Below, piece by piece: positions 34,488 through 42,916 of a DNA stretch of 64,000 bases. The number at the start of each line of letters is the position of its first letter. Position 1 is the stretch's first letter. Location of the stretch: the NCBI GenBank assembly GCA_035527755.1, contig DATKZX010000014.1, positions 1 to 64,000 on the forward strand. The letters are read 5' to 3'. A program made the translations under genes and the position numbers. The notes under the pieces are model-generated. The model saw only the letters and a program-made list of their open reading frames with translations, was not told where the DNA came from and did not search any database. The stretch is from Methanomassiliicoccales archaeon. GTDB taxonomy: Archaea > Thermoplasmatota > Thermoplasmata > Methanomassiliicoccales > UBA472.

Positions 34488-35336
34488 ATGAAAACGGACT
34501 TCGATTGGCATTCTGCTTGGGAGTCCGCTCGTTCCCGGCTTCCATACCACGCCTTCCCGGTGGAACGTTCCCGCCTGGTCCAGCATTGGGACCGCATCTC
34601 CACCTATTACGATTCCGAGGCCATGGGGCTTATCGATCAGCGTCTCTGGGACATATTATGCCAGGATGGGGTAGTTCCGTCGAAGGGAAGGGTGCTGGAC
34701 ATCGGCTGCGGCACCGGCGCGCTGACGGAAAGGTTCGCTTCCCTGGGGGGAGTCGTCGTCGGCCTGGACATATCCCCTGGTATGCTGTCGATGGCGCGTG
34801 AGAGATGCTCGCCCTGGAACAACGTGGAACTGACCTGCCAGGACTGGACATCCTTCTCCGGCGGGAGGGATTTTGACCTGGTGTTCTCATCGTTCTGTCC
34901 GGCGGTGGACGGCCTCGACTCGATCCTCAGGATGGAGGCGTTGAGCAGAGGCGGATGTTGCCTGGTCTCGCTCGGCGGTCATTCGGGGGACACCATGGCC
35001 TTCGAGATCTGGGAGGAACTGGGATATGCCGGCATGTCCATGGAGGGTTTCGACCCCCTCTTCCCGTACTTCGCCCTGAAGGACATGGGTCGGTGCCCGG
35101 TGCTCAAGAGCTTCGATGTATGCGAGGAATCACGGATCTCCCGGGAGGGCATGATGGAACACCTGGTCTCCTACTTCTCATTGTTCCAGGACGTCACCCC
35201 CCAGATGTTGCTGGCGATAGAGGAAGGCGTATCGCGCCGGGTCCGGGGCGATCATCTGACCCTTAGGGAGGAGAGGACCGTGAGCGTTCTCCACTGGTCT
35301 CCTTTCGGCCCTAGCGGCCGTACCATACCCGGGTGA
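34488..35336 (+). CDS. Class I SAM-dependent methyltransferase, unknown substrate
   Basis: The 282-residue protein has motif I VLDIGCGTGALTERFA, the acidic end of strand 2 in VVVGLDISPGMLSMARERC, and motif IV FDLVFSSFCPAVDG. The N-terminal 60 residues (WDRISTYYDSEAMG) resemble enzymes acting on small molecules or tRNA. The last 26 nt overlap the convergent UPF0280 gene. A TATA-like sequence (ataataattttc, about 34449-34460) lies before the ATG. Substrate not identifiable. Confidence 0.85.
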   Translation: MKTDFDWHSAWESARSRLPYHAFPVERSRLVQHWDRISTYYDSEAMGLIDQRLWDILCQDGVVPSKGRVLDIGCGTGALTERFASLGGVVVGLDISPGMLSMARERCSPWNNVELTCQDWTSFSGGRDFDLVFSSFCPAVDGLDSILRMEALSRGGCCLVSLGGHSGDTMAFEIWEELGYAGMSMEGFDPLFPYFALKDMGRCPVLKSFDVCEESRISREGMMEHLVSYFSLFQDVTPQMLLAIEEGVSRRVRGDHLTLREERTVSVLHWSPFGPSGRTIPG

Positions 35337-36036
35337 TCTTGTCCTCGGGGACGGTGCACTTGATCAGGCGGGGGACATCGCCGGCCATGCCGAGCTTCCC
35401 ATTGATCATCGTCAGGGCGCCGCGGACGCCCTCTATGCTGAGGACCTTGCGCAAAGCCCTCTCTATCGTCTCATGGTCATCGTCCACGATCATGTTGCCC
35501 AGCTTCGTGGCGCAGGCATCGGCCAGGGCGACCTCCGTCGAGATGACCGTGGCCAGGTCCGCCTTGCCCAATGAAATGGACGGTCCGACGGTACCGGAGG
35601 AGGTGCATATGCCCAGCATCCCCCGTGTCGGCGGCACGTCGAGCGCGATGTACTTGGGCGATATCTCTCCGGCGTACAGTCCTACGGTGATCGTCTTGGA
35701 GGACCGCATGGCGATGTCCCCTCCGTTATCCACCATACAGTGGGTGCAGCCGGCCTTCGTCATGGCCAGCACGGCCTCCTCGCCTATCGCCCCGGCCACC
35801 GTGGCCATCGGTCCTACGTTGGCCTTCTCCGCTGCCAGGCACATACGTCTGATGATCGGGGCCATCTCCGGGCGTGGGGGATATGGGTCAAAGGTGGTGC
35901 GGAAGAAGGGGTCCAGGGCGATATAGGACTCGATATTCTTTCTGGCGTCAAGGATGGCCCTTTCCGCGATCGGTATGTAATCATCCGCCGCTTCGATGGT
36001 CACGGCGCTCTCGCGATACTCAAAATGTTTTCTCAT
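35311..36036 (-). CDS. UPF0280 / COG2122 family protein (ApbE-like fold)
   Basis: The 241-residue protein starts at ATG 36036 (MRKHFEYRESAVTIEA), which overlaps the ferredoxin stop as ATGA; the longer frame is a shadow. The pattern MATVAGAIGEEAVLAM, VDNGGDIAM and GICTSSGTVGPSISLGKAD is that of UPF0280, related to ApbE flavin transferases. The Methanosarcina homologue (MA1715) has been linked to sulfide-dependent homocysteine synthesis. Its place behind the HcyBio and ferredoxin genes supports a role in that sulfur transfer. The chemical role is unknown. Confidence 0.85.
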   Translation of the reverse strand: MRKHFEYRESAVTIEAADDYIPIAERAILDARKNIESYIALDPFFRTTFDPYPPRPEMAPIIRRMCLAAEKANVGPMATVAGAIGEEAVLAMTKAGCTHCMVDNGGDIAMRSSKTITVGLYAGEISPKYIALDVPPTRGMLGICTSSGTVGPSISLGKADLATVISTEVALADACATKLGNMIVDDDHETIERALRKVLSIEGVRGALTMINGKLGMAGDVPRLIKCTVPEDKITRVWYGR

Positions 36037-36437
36037 ATGCGGAACGTCATTGCTCCAGGGGGACAGGCGTCGATGCACATGCCGCAGGCGATGCACTTGT
36101 CCGCGTCATAATGCACCTTCCACGTGATCCTATCCACGGTGAGCGCTTCCACGGGGCAGATGGAGATGCACATGCCACAGTGGGTGCATCGCTCCTCGTT
36201 CTTCTCCACGTAGTTGACCAGTTCCTTGACATCGACCTTGCTCTCGTTCAGGAAGCGGACGGCGTCCTTGATGTTGGGCGTTTTCCCTTCCACTTCCATA
36301 AGCAGACGACCTCCCATTTCCTTGACCTCGGCGCGCAGGATGTTGATCTTAAGATCGTAATCCCTTACCAGCCGGTAGACGAGAGGCTCGTTGACGAGCT
36401 CAGGGCTGAATCCCAGCATGAACTTCTTCCTGGCCAT
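36033..36437 (-). CDS. NIL-domain ferredoxin of homocysteine synthesis
   Basis: The 134-residue protein has an N-terminal NIL domain (about 1-75) and two [4Fe-4S] clusters: CTHCGMCISICPVEAL and CIACGMCIDACPPGAM. It corresponds to MA1822 of Methanosarcina, the ferredoxin partner of the HcyBio protein in making homocysteine from aspartate semialdehyde and sulfide. Its ATG overlaps the stop of the HcyBio gene by 1 nt (TGATG), and its stop overlaps UPF0280 as ATGA, so all three are coupled. Confidence 0.92.
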   Translation of the reverse strand: MARKKFMLGFSPELVNEPLVYRLVRDYDLKINILRAEVKEMGGRLLMEVEGKTPNIKDAVRFLNESKVDVKELVNYVEKNEERCTHCGMCISICPVEALTVDRITWKVHYDADKCIACGMCIDACPPGAMTFRI

Positions 36438-37603
36438 CAGATCGCCTCCTCTTTAGAGCGGACTTCCAAGGTGCCCATTCCCCTTTCCCGGGGCAGCGGG
36501 GCCACCGGCTCCGTCAATGTGAACTCACCGTTCTCGATGCGCTGAGCTAGCGTCTCGGCGATCTGCTTGGCCTTTAGATAACTGGAAAGCGAGGACGTGC
36601 GAATCTCCTTGCCGAACAGTTCGATCTTACCGGAACGCAGTTCAGCGTAGGAGGCGTGCTTGATCGGTTTCCGGTTCCGGGATTGAACGGAATAGTCGAT
36701 TATGGGGGCGAAGATCTGCTCGTCGCTGATCGTCGTGGCCTTCAGCACATTTTCGTCCAGGATAGGGATAGGTAATCCAACGCCCACGGCCAGTGAGACA
36801 CCGTAACCGGGGAACCGCAGCGCCCGGATGAAATCGGATGACATCCCCCGCAGGTCGCCGATGGTGGCCAGGGTCCTAGCCCCGCCCATGGGCACGTCGG
36901 ACTGCGTCTCCACGTTGGTCTTGAACTGCGTCCCCTCCCAGGCGACGTAGCCCGTACCCCCGCCCAAGAAGATGCGGGTGCCGATGCCAACGGTGCGCAG
37001 CGTGGGGTCGTTCAGCAGCGGGGACAGCTGTCCGGCGCTGGAATAGGTGATGTTGCCGTAGTTAGGCAGCAACTTGCCCATGTAGGTGAACAGGGTCCGC
37101 TCGGAGGAGTTCGTTCCCGCGCCGTAGTTCTGGTAGCCGTTCCTGGGATTGAAAAGGTAGGCCTGGTTGATGCTGTTCAAAGAAACGTAGGTATCGATGT
37201 CCTTTCGGGGATAGCAGTCGCTCCCGCTGGACCTGGCCTTCAACCGGACCGGTCTTCCGGATATGAGGTCCTCGATGACATGCGCCCCGCCGTACTCGGC
37301 GTGGTCGTCCTCCTTGAGCTCCGTGGCGCCGATGTAAGCGTCCACCGCGGCGATGCCAGAGTAGGCGGGAACGTCGTTCAACGTCACTTTCTGCATACGG
37401 ATCGGCGGTTCAGAATGGCCGAAGTTCAGGAAAGCTCCCGAGGAGCACATGGCGCCGAAGGTGCCGGTCGTAACAACGTCCACTTCCTTGGCCGCTCGCT
37501 CCAATCCCTCGCTCTGGACGAATGGTATGACCTCTTCAGCGGTCATGACCACCACGTCTCCGTCCTTGATCTTCTGATTGATCTCCGCGACCGTCCGCTT
37601 CAT
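36437..37603 (-). CDS. Aspartate-semialdehyde sulfurtransferase (HcyBio, DUF39)
   Basis: The 388-residue protein matches the DUF39/HcyBio domain (MA1821 type): INQKIKDGDVVVMTAEE, VTTGTFGAMCSSGAFLNFGH, GGGTGYVAWEGTQF and MGGARTLATIGDLRGMS. With its ferredoxin partner it inserts sulfide-derived sulfur into aspartate semialdehyde to give homocysteine, replacing O-acetylhomoserine chemistry in many anaerobes. Catalytic cysteines include that in GAMCSSG and one near SSGSDCYPR. It follows asd, which makes its substrate, by only 11 nt. The CBS domain pair found in some homologues is absent. Confidence 0.9.
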   Translation of the reverse strand: MKRTVAEINQKIKDGDVVVMTAEEVIPFVQSEGLERAAKEVDVVTTGTFGAMCSSGAFLNFGHSEPPIRMQKVTLNDVPAYSGIAAVDAYIGATELKEDDHAEYGGAHVIEDLISGRPVRLKARSSGSDCYPRKDIDTYVSLNSINQAYLFNPRNGYQNYGAGTNSSERTLFTYMGKLLPNYGNITYSSAGQLSPLLNDPTLRTVGIGTRIFLGGGTGYVAWEGTQFKTNVETQSDVPMGGARTLATIGDLRGMSSDFIRALRFPGYGVSLAVGVGLPIPILDENVLKATTISDEQIFAPIIDYSVQSRNRKPIKHASYAELRSGKIELFGKEIRTSSLSSYLKAKQIAETLAQRIENGEFTLTEPVAPLPRERGMGTLEVRSKEEAI

Positions 37604-37614
37604 CCGGAACCTCC

Positions 37615-38679
37615 TCAGAGGAGCTTGCGGGCTACGGCCAGCTCCGCGTTCAGAACGGATCCGCCAGCCCCGCCCCTCAGGGTGTTATGGGAAAGCAACC
37701 AGAGCTTGATATATCCTTTGCTCTCGCGCACCCTTCCGACGCTGACGGCCATTCCCCTGGCCCTTTCCGGCTCACCAGCCAACGCATCGGTCGATGGCTG
37801 AGGTCGGTTCTCCTCTTGACGTACTATGATGGGGTGTATCGGCGCCGAAGGCAGCTTCAGTCTCTGCGGTTCCGGCCTGAACTCCTCCAAGGCCTTGGCC
37901 ACATCCTTGGCCGGCGCTTCCTTTCCGAGCTTGAGCACCACTGACTCCAGGTGACCGTCTATGACCGGTACGCGGGCGCAACTGGCGATCATATCGAAGT
38001 CGGCCAGGCGGACCTTTCCGTCCTCCAAGGCACCGAGCATCTTGTAGATCTCGGCCTCCATCTTCTCCTCCTCTCCCCTGATGAACGGAACGACGTTCCC
38101 CAGAATGTCCATCGAAGGCACGCCGGGGTAACCGGCGCCGGATAACGCCTGGTAGGTCGAGACGTAACAGGCCTTCAATCCGAACTTCTGATAGATCGCC
38201 TGCAGCGGTACGGCCAACCCGGTCGTTGAGCAGTTGGCGTTGGTGACGATGAAACCACCGCTGGGGAACGTCGGCTGCGATCGGACCAGTTCCAGGTGGT
38301 CCGGGTTCACTTCAGGGATGAGAAGCGGCACGTCCTCTCTCATACGGTGCGAAGCGGCGTTCGAGAACACCGCCACTCCGGCGGCCGCCAGCGAGGACTC
38401 GGCGTCCTTGGCCACTTCCGTCGGCAACCCGGAGAACGCTGCCCTGCAGCGTTTGGAGATAGCCTTCACGTCCAGCTGCTCGATCCTGGTATCCAGCGTC
38501 CTCTGCTGGAAACGAACGTCCTTGACCCTGAGCACTTCGTTCAAGGTCTTGCCCTCCGACCTCTCGGAGGCGTAAAGGCCTCCTATCTCGAAGTAGGGAT
38601 GGTCTTCCAGCAACTGCACGAATCTCTGCCCGATCATTCCTGTGGCGCCTAGCACCGCCACCTTTATCTTCGTCATCAT
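37615..38679 (-). CDS. asd: Aspartate-semialdehyde dehydrogenase
   Basis: The 354-residue NADP enzyme reduces aspartyl phosphate. VAVLGATGMIGQRFVQLL is the dinucleotide fold, IVTNANCSTTGLAVPLQ carries the catalytic cysteine, and CARVPVIDGHLESV the catalytic histidine. The sequence is of the archaeal/fungal branch. Its product is the shared precursor for the ADH synthase at the head of this operon and the HcyBio enzyme just downstream, so the operon brackets the metabolite. ATG 38679 overlaps the tyrA stop as ATGA. Confidence 0.95.
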   Translation of the reverse strand: MMTKIKVAVLGATGMIGQRFVQLLEDHPYFEIGGLYASERSEGKTLNEVLRVKDVRFQQRTLDTRIEQLDVKAISKRCRAAFSGLPTEVAKDAESSLAAAGVAVFSNAASHRMREDVPLLIPEVNPDHLELVRSQPTFPSGGFIVTNANCSTTGLAVPLQAIYQKFGLKACYVSTYQALSGAGYPGVPSMDILGNVVPFIRGEEEKMEAEIYKMLGALEDGKVRLADFDMIASCARVPVIDGHLESVVLKLGKEAPAKDVAKALEEFRPEPQRLKLPSAPIHPIIVRQEENRPQPSTDALAGEPERARGMAVSVGRVRESKGYIKLWLLSHNTLRGGAGGSVLNAELAVARKLL

Positions 38680-39752
38680 TTCACCTCGAAGTATTTTCGG
38701 CCTTCCTGCATGATCCTGAACATATGGGCCCGGTCATCCTCCGAACCGGCCTCCTTTACCTCCTTGAGGGCGGAGATCAGGATATCGAGCACCTCCGCGT
38801 TGTAGGGGTTCAGGTGCTGTATCTCATAGTAAAGGTCCGGGCTTTCCTGGGAGACACTGCTGCTGGTGTTCATCTGCTTTTCGAACGTCGTCGATGAGGC
38901 CGGTCGCAGTTCATTGTACTTGAAACCGCTGTTGTGCAAGGCTTCGAAGAACGCCAGGTTCAAAGCGTGGCTCATTCCCAGCACCACGGCGATGAGCTTG
39001 TCGTGGTCCTCCACCAACGATTCCATGACGTTCGCGCCAGTGCCATTCAGCAAAGGCATGAACTTGGATATCGCCTGGTCGGAGCCACAATTGCACAGGA
39101 TCAGGTTGCGCGCGAAAATGAACGAGGCATCTGGACCGAACAGAGGGTGCACGCTGCACACCAGCAATCCCTGGTCCGCCCCCTCTTTCAGTATATCGAT
39201 GATAGGGGACTTCACCGACGATATGTCAAAGACCAATCCCTTCGGCTTCAGCCGGAAGATCTTGTGCAGAACGTCGGCGGTGATCGATATGGGCGTAGCT
39301 ACGCAGATGACCTCGGCCTCCTTCACTCCCTGTTCCAATGAGGCGACCATCGGGAACCCGCCCTTCCGGTGCATGTCCCATACTTTCACGTCGTGACCGC
39401 GGGAAGCGAAGAAGCGGCAGAACCACTGACCCATTTTCCCGGCTCCGCCTACCACCAGCACCTTGCGGGGTTTCATAGGGCGGGGCAATCGGGCCTGGGC
39501 CTCCACCGATTCCCGGACCAGCAAGGCCGATAGCTCGATGGCCGCAGCCTCGCTGATGCCCACGTCCTTGGCCCGTGCCAGATAGCGGGTGCGTACCTGC
39601 TCCTCCACGCGAAGATCGCGAACAGGCAAGGCCTTGTCCACCTTCTCATGTCCCATCGAAAGGGCGATATCCATGCGCCTCCTGATCAGGTCCAGTATCT
39701 CGTTATCGATCTCCTCGATCTTCCAGCGGATGCCTTCAACGGCGTCAGTCAA
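38676..39752 (-). CDS. tyrA: Chorismate mutase / prephenate dehydrogenase fusion, TTG start
   Basis: Residues about 5-90 form an AroQ-type chorismate mutase (WKIEEIDNEILDLIRRRMDIA, DLRVEEQVRTRYLARAK). Residues about 95-358 form a prephenate dehydrogenase (KVLVVGGAGKMGQWFCRFF, HPLFGPDAS, MSHALNLAFFEAL). It feeds tyrosine and supplies prephenate for PheA. The GTG at 39761 lies inside the ribosome site (gagaggtgg). TTG at 39752, spaced correctly behind it and overlapping the aroC stop by 8 nt, is the better start. Confidence 0.92.
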   Translation of the reverse strand: MTDAVEGIRWKIEEIDNEILDLIRRRMDIALSMGHEKVDKALPVRDLRVEEQVRTRYLARAKDVGISEAAAIELSALLVRESVEAQARLPRPMKPRKVLVVGGAGKMGQWFCRFFASRGHDVKVWDMHRKGGFPMVASLEQGVKEAEVICVATPISITADVLHKIFRLKPKGLVFDISSVKSPIIDILKEGADQGLLVCSVHPLFGPDASFIFARNLILCNCGSDQAISKFMPLLNGTGANVMESLVEDHDKLIAVVLGMSHALNLAFFEALHNSGFKYNELRPASSTTFEKQMNTSSSVSQESPDLYYEIQHLNPYNAEVLDILISALKEVKEAGSEDDRAHMFRIMQEGRKYFEVK

Positions 39753-40818
39753 TAGTACCACCTCTCATTCCTAGATCGGCCAGCACCAGGGCGGCGCCGG
39801 CCTCGATCACCGGCACTGCCCGGGGTGCGATACAGGGGTCATGTCGTCCCTCTATCTTAAGTTCGGTCTGCTTGCCGGTCTCCACGTTCAACGACCGTTG
39901 CCCCCTGGCGATGGATGCCGTGGGCTTGATGGCCACGCGGAACACCAATGGCATGCTGTTGGTTATCCCTCCGAGAATGCCGCCGGCGTCGTTCTTGGCC
40001 GTTCGAACCTTCCCGTCCACCAGAACAAAAGGGTCATTATGCTTAGAACCGCGCATTCCGGCGGCGGCGAAGCCCGAACCGAACTCGATGCCTTTCACTC
40101 CTGGCACAGCGAAGATCATCTTGGAGATCTCTCCTTCCACAGTGTCGAAGAACGGTTCTCCCAGTCCTATGGGCAGACCGTCCACGACACACTGGACGAT
40201 GCCGCCTACACTGTCACCATCCTCCTTGGCACGCATGATCTCCTCTCTCATCCTCTCGACCATCTCGGGATCGGCGGCGCGTATCTCGTTGGAGCGGGAG
40301 AGCAAGGCCTCGGTGACGTCACGTTCCACCTCGTCCCGGACACTTCCTATCTGGCGCACATAGGCGGCCACGCGTATGCCTCTCTCCTCAAGGAGCATCT
40401 TGGCGATGGCTCCCGCGGCGACGAGGCCCACGGTCATGCGTCCGGAGAACTGGCCCCCTCCCCGAAGGTCCACGCACTCTGCGTACTTGCTGCGGGCGGT
40501 AAGGTCCGCGTGCCCGGGTCTAGGCACGTTCTTGAACTTTTCATACTTCCTGGAATCAGTGTCCTGGTTGACCACCATCAGAGTGATGGGTGCGCCGGTG
40601 CTCCGATCGTTTACGATGCCGGAGATCACCTCCACCCGGTCCTCCTCGGCGCGAGGGGTGCCGATCCCCGCGGACGGTCTCCGCAGGTCCACCTCGTTCT
40701 GTATCCTGCCGATGTCTATCTGCATGCCTGGAGGCACCCCATCCAGCACCGCACCTACACAAGGTCCGTGGCTGGCGCCGAAAATAGTGAGGCGCAACTC
40801 ACTGCCTATGGTGTTCAT
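39745..40818 (-). CDS. aroC: Chorismate synthase
   Basis: The 357-residue enzyme makes chorismate from EPSP with reduced FMN. FGASHGPCVGAVLDGVPPG is the family N-terminus, RPGHADLT and GGGQFSGRMTVGLVAAGAIA the central signatures, and RGSKHNDPFVL the C-terminal one. It is coupled to aroA upstream by ATGA and overlaps tyrA by 8 nt. Confidence 0.96.
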   Translation of the reverse strand: MNTIGSELRLTIFGASHGPCVGAVLDGVPPGMQIDIGRIQNEVDLRRPSAGIGTPRAEEDRVEVISGIVNDRSTGAPITLMVVNQDTDSRKYEKFKNVPRPGHADLTARSKYAECVDLRGGGQFSGRMTVGLVAAGAIAKMLLEERGIRVAAYVRQIGSVRDEVERDVTEALLSRSNEIRAADPEMVERMREEIMRAKEDGDSVGGIVQCVVDGLPIGLGEPFFDTVEGEISKMIFAVPGVKGIEFGSGFAAAGMRGSKHNDPFVLVDGKVRTAKNDAGGILGGITNSMPLVFRVAIKPTASIARGQRSLNVETGKQTELKIEGRHDPCIAPRAVPVIEAGAALVLADLGMRGGTID

Positions 40819-42080
40819 GATATCATCTCCATCTTCGCCCCCAGCGACCTCATGTCCTTCACGAAGTCGGGGTATGAGATGCGATGGCAGTCGCCATCGC
40901 TGATGAACGTATCCCCCTCGGCCACCAAGGCCGCCACCGCCGCGGCCATGAGTATGCGGTGGTCCTTCAACGAGCTGACCGTCGCACCCTTCAGGGCGGT
41001 ATGTCCTCGAACGACGCAGCCGTCCTCCTTCTCTATGACGTCGGCGCCCATGGCCTTAAGGAACGTAGTGGTGGCTGAAATGCGGTCGCTCTCCTTCAGA
41101 CGCACATGTGCCGCATTGAATATCCGGCTCTCACCTTCCGCCTGAGTGCATAATACGGCTACTATGGGGAACAGGTCCGGGGCGTCGCCCAGGTCGATCT
41201 CTCGACCGATCAATCGGCCGCGGGCGCAACGCAGGTCGCCCTTGTTCCAAAGCACCTCCGCCCCCAGTTCCTGAAGGATGTCCAGGAAGCGGCGGTCTCC
41301 CTGCCGGTCGTTCGGGTCCAGGTTCCTTACGGTCACCTCTCCGGTGAGAGCCCCCGCCGCCAGCGGAAAGGCCGCCGATGAGAAATCACCCGGTACGGTA
41401 TAGTCCCGCGGTCGGTACCTTTGACCTCCGGGCACGAAGAAGCCATCGGAGGTGCTCTCCGCCTTGGCGCCAAAGAGCGACATCATATCCATGGTGATGT
41501 CCACATATGGTCTGGACTTAAGCGGCGTGGTGAGACGTATGGTGGTGTCCACATCCTTGGCCGCCGAGGAGATGAGCAGGGAAGAGATGAACTGTGAGCT
41601 GACATCGCCCCTGATGCTCGTTTCCTCTCCTTTGTTAGGACCTTTGACGATGAGCGGCGCCAGCCCGTTGCCGCGGGTGGACTCGCACCTGACGTCCATC
41701 ATCGTCAGCGCCTCGATGAGCGGTTGCATCGGCCGACGACGTATGCTCTCGTCCCCGGTCAGCACGGTGGCGCAGGGGATCAGGGAAGCGATACCGGCCA
41801 TCAGCCTGATGGTGGTCCCGGAGTTCTTGGCGTCGACCACGTCGTCCGGGCATCTCAGATGACCGCCCTCGATGTTCAGTTCGCCCTCCTCTTTCACGAT
41901 CCCGCCGAAGGACCTCACCGCATCCAGGGTGGCCAACGTGTCCGCGCCTCGCAACGGCCGGCGCAGAACGCTGATCCCTTCGGACAGTAATGCAAGTGTC
42001 ATGGCCCGGTGGGTATAGCTCTTGGAGGGGGAGGCCAAGACCCGCCCCTCGGTGCGCGATCCGCAGACCTTCAATCTCAT
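40815..42080 (-). CDS. aroA: 3-phosphoshikimate 1-carboxyvinyltransferase (EPSP synthase)
   Basis: The 421-residue enzyme joins shikimate-3-phosphate and PEP. SPSKSYTHRAMTLALLSEG is the substrate-binding N-terminus (SKSxxxR). VKNSGTTIRLM-like DAKNSGTTIRLMAGI is the PEP loop, and RGDVSSQFISSLLISS and KESDRISATTTFLKAMG complete the pattern. It overlaps both aroC and the shikimate kinase by 4 nt. Confidence 0.96.
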   Translation of the reverse strand: MRLKVCGSRTEGRVLASPSKSYTHRAMTLALLSEGISVLRRPLRGADTLATLDAVRSFGGIVKEEGELNIEGGHLRCPDDVVDAKNSGTTIRLMAGIASLIPCATVLTGDESIRRRPMQPLIEALTMMDVRCESTRGNGLAPLIVKGPNKGEETSIRGDVSSQFISSLLISSAAKDVDTTIRLTTPLKSRPYVDITMDMMSLFGAKAESTSDGFFVPGGQRYRPRDYTVPGDFSSAAFPLAAGALTGEVTVRNLDPNDRQGDRRFLDILQELGAEVLWNKGDLRCARGRLIGREIDLGDAPDLFPIVAVLCTQAEGESRIFNAAHVRLKESDRISATTTFLKAMGADVIEKEDGCVVRGHTALKGATVSSLKDHRILMAAAVAALVAEGDTFISDGDCHRISYPDFVKDMRSLGAKMEMIS

Positions 42081-42916
42081 GATATCTCCCCCTGGAAGAC
42101 ATCGACCGTCAAGGCCCCCGGTCCCAGGGACTCGGCGACCTTCCTCTCGTCTTCCCGGCTCACCAGGGCGGCCACCGCCGGACCGGTGCCTGAGAGTCCG
42201 GCGGCCAGCGAGCCCGCCTCCATGGCCCTGACGGCCATTTCCTGGTCCAATCCCAGGGCGGCGCCGTAGCAGAGAGCGTTCAGCATCATGGCCTTGGCAT
42301 GCTCCCCCTCCCAGGCCAGTTGAAAGGCCTTCTCCACCAATGGACGGTAGAGGGCGATGCGGGCCCTGGGCAAAGAGCCCTTGCGGATCATACGTTCAGG
42401 AACGTGAATGACCACACGGTCGCAAAGGGTCCACTCGTCCCTTCTCAGTAGGACCCTCGCCCCGTTATCGGTGTATACCACCCCTCCCAGAAGCGAGGCC
42501 GCGGCGTCGTCCATGGCACCGGTGACCGAAGCGCCGGCCCTGATGGAAACGTCGGCGTTCAATCGCAATATCTCCAGGTCGTCCATCTTTTCCCCCAGGG
42601 CGTCCAGGGTGGCCAATATGACGGCGTTGGCGGCGGCGCTGCTGCTCTTGAGGCCGCGGGACACCGGTATCTGGGAACGAGTGCGGATGACCGCCCTTCG
42701 TGCGATGGAAAATCGATCCATCACCGCCGAGGCGCACATGGCCGCCAGGTCCGCCGGTTCACCCGGAAGTCCTTCCATCTCCACTTCCGTTCCCTTCCCC
42801 GGGAGCAGTTCGACCTCGGCCCAGGTGCGCAGGTCGACGCCGACGGCGCAGCCCTTCCCGGCGGCTATGGCGTTCACGATGGTGATGGCTCCCCTCGCTT
42901 CACCGTGGCCTATCAA
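42077..42916 (-). CDS. aroK: Shikimate kinase, archaeal GHMP type, TTG start
   Basis: Archaea use a GHMP-superfamily shikimate kinase unrelated to bacterial AroK. The protein begins at TTG 42916 (MIGHGEARGAITIVNAIAAGKG), which overlaps the aroDE stop as TTGA; upstream residues in the frame are a shadow. SRGLKSSSAAANAVILATLDALG is the GHMP phosphate loop, and LSGTGPAVAAL is the C-terminal glycine loop. The 279-residue length is normal. It acts between AroE and AroA, its neighbours in the operon. Confidence 0.93.
   Translation of the reverse strand: MIGHGEARGAITIVNAIAAGKGCAVGVDLRTWAEVELLPGKGTEVEMEGLPGEPADLAAMCASAVMDRFSIARRAVIRTRSQIPVSRGLKSSSAAANAVILATLDALGEKMDDLEILRLNADVSIRAGASVTGAMDDAAASLLGGVVYTDNGARVLLRRDEWTLCDRVVIHVPERMIRKGSLPRARIALYRPLVEKAFQLAWEGEHAKAMMLNALCYGAALGLDQEMAVRAMEAGSLAAGLSGTGPAVAALVSREDERKVAESLGPGALTVDVFQGEIS

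Noticed and set aside
34303-34491. 62-codon plus-strand frame between hisG and the methyltransferase
   Set aside because: It covers the his promoter, overlaps two starts, and has no motif or ribosome site.
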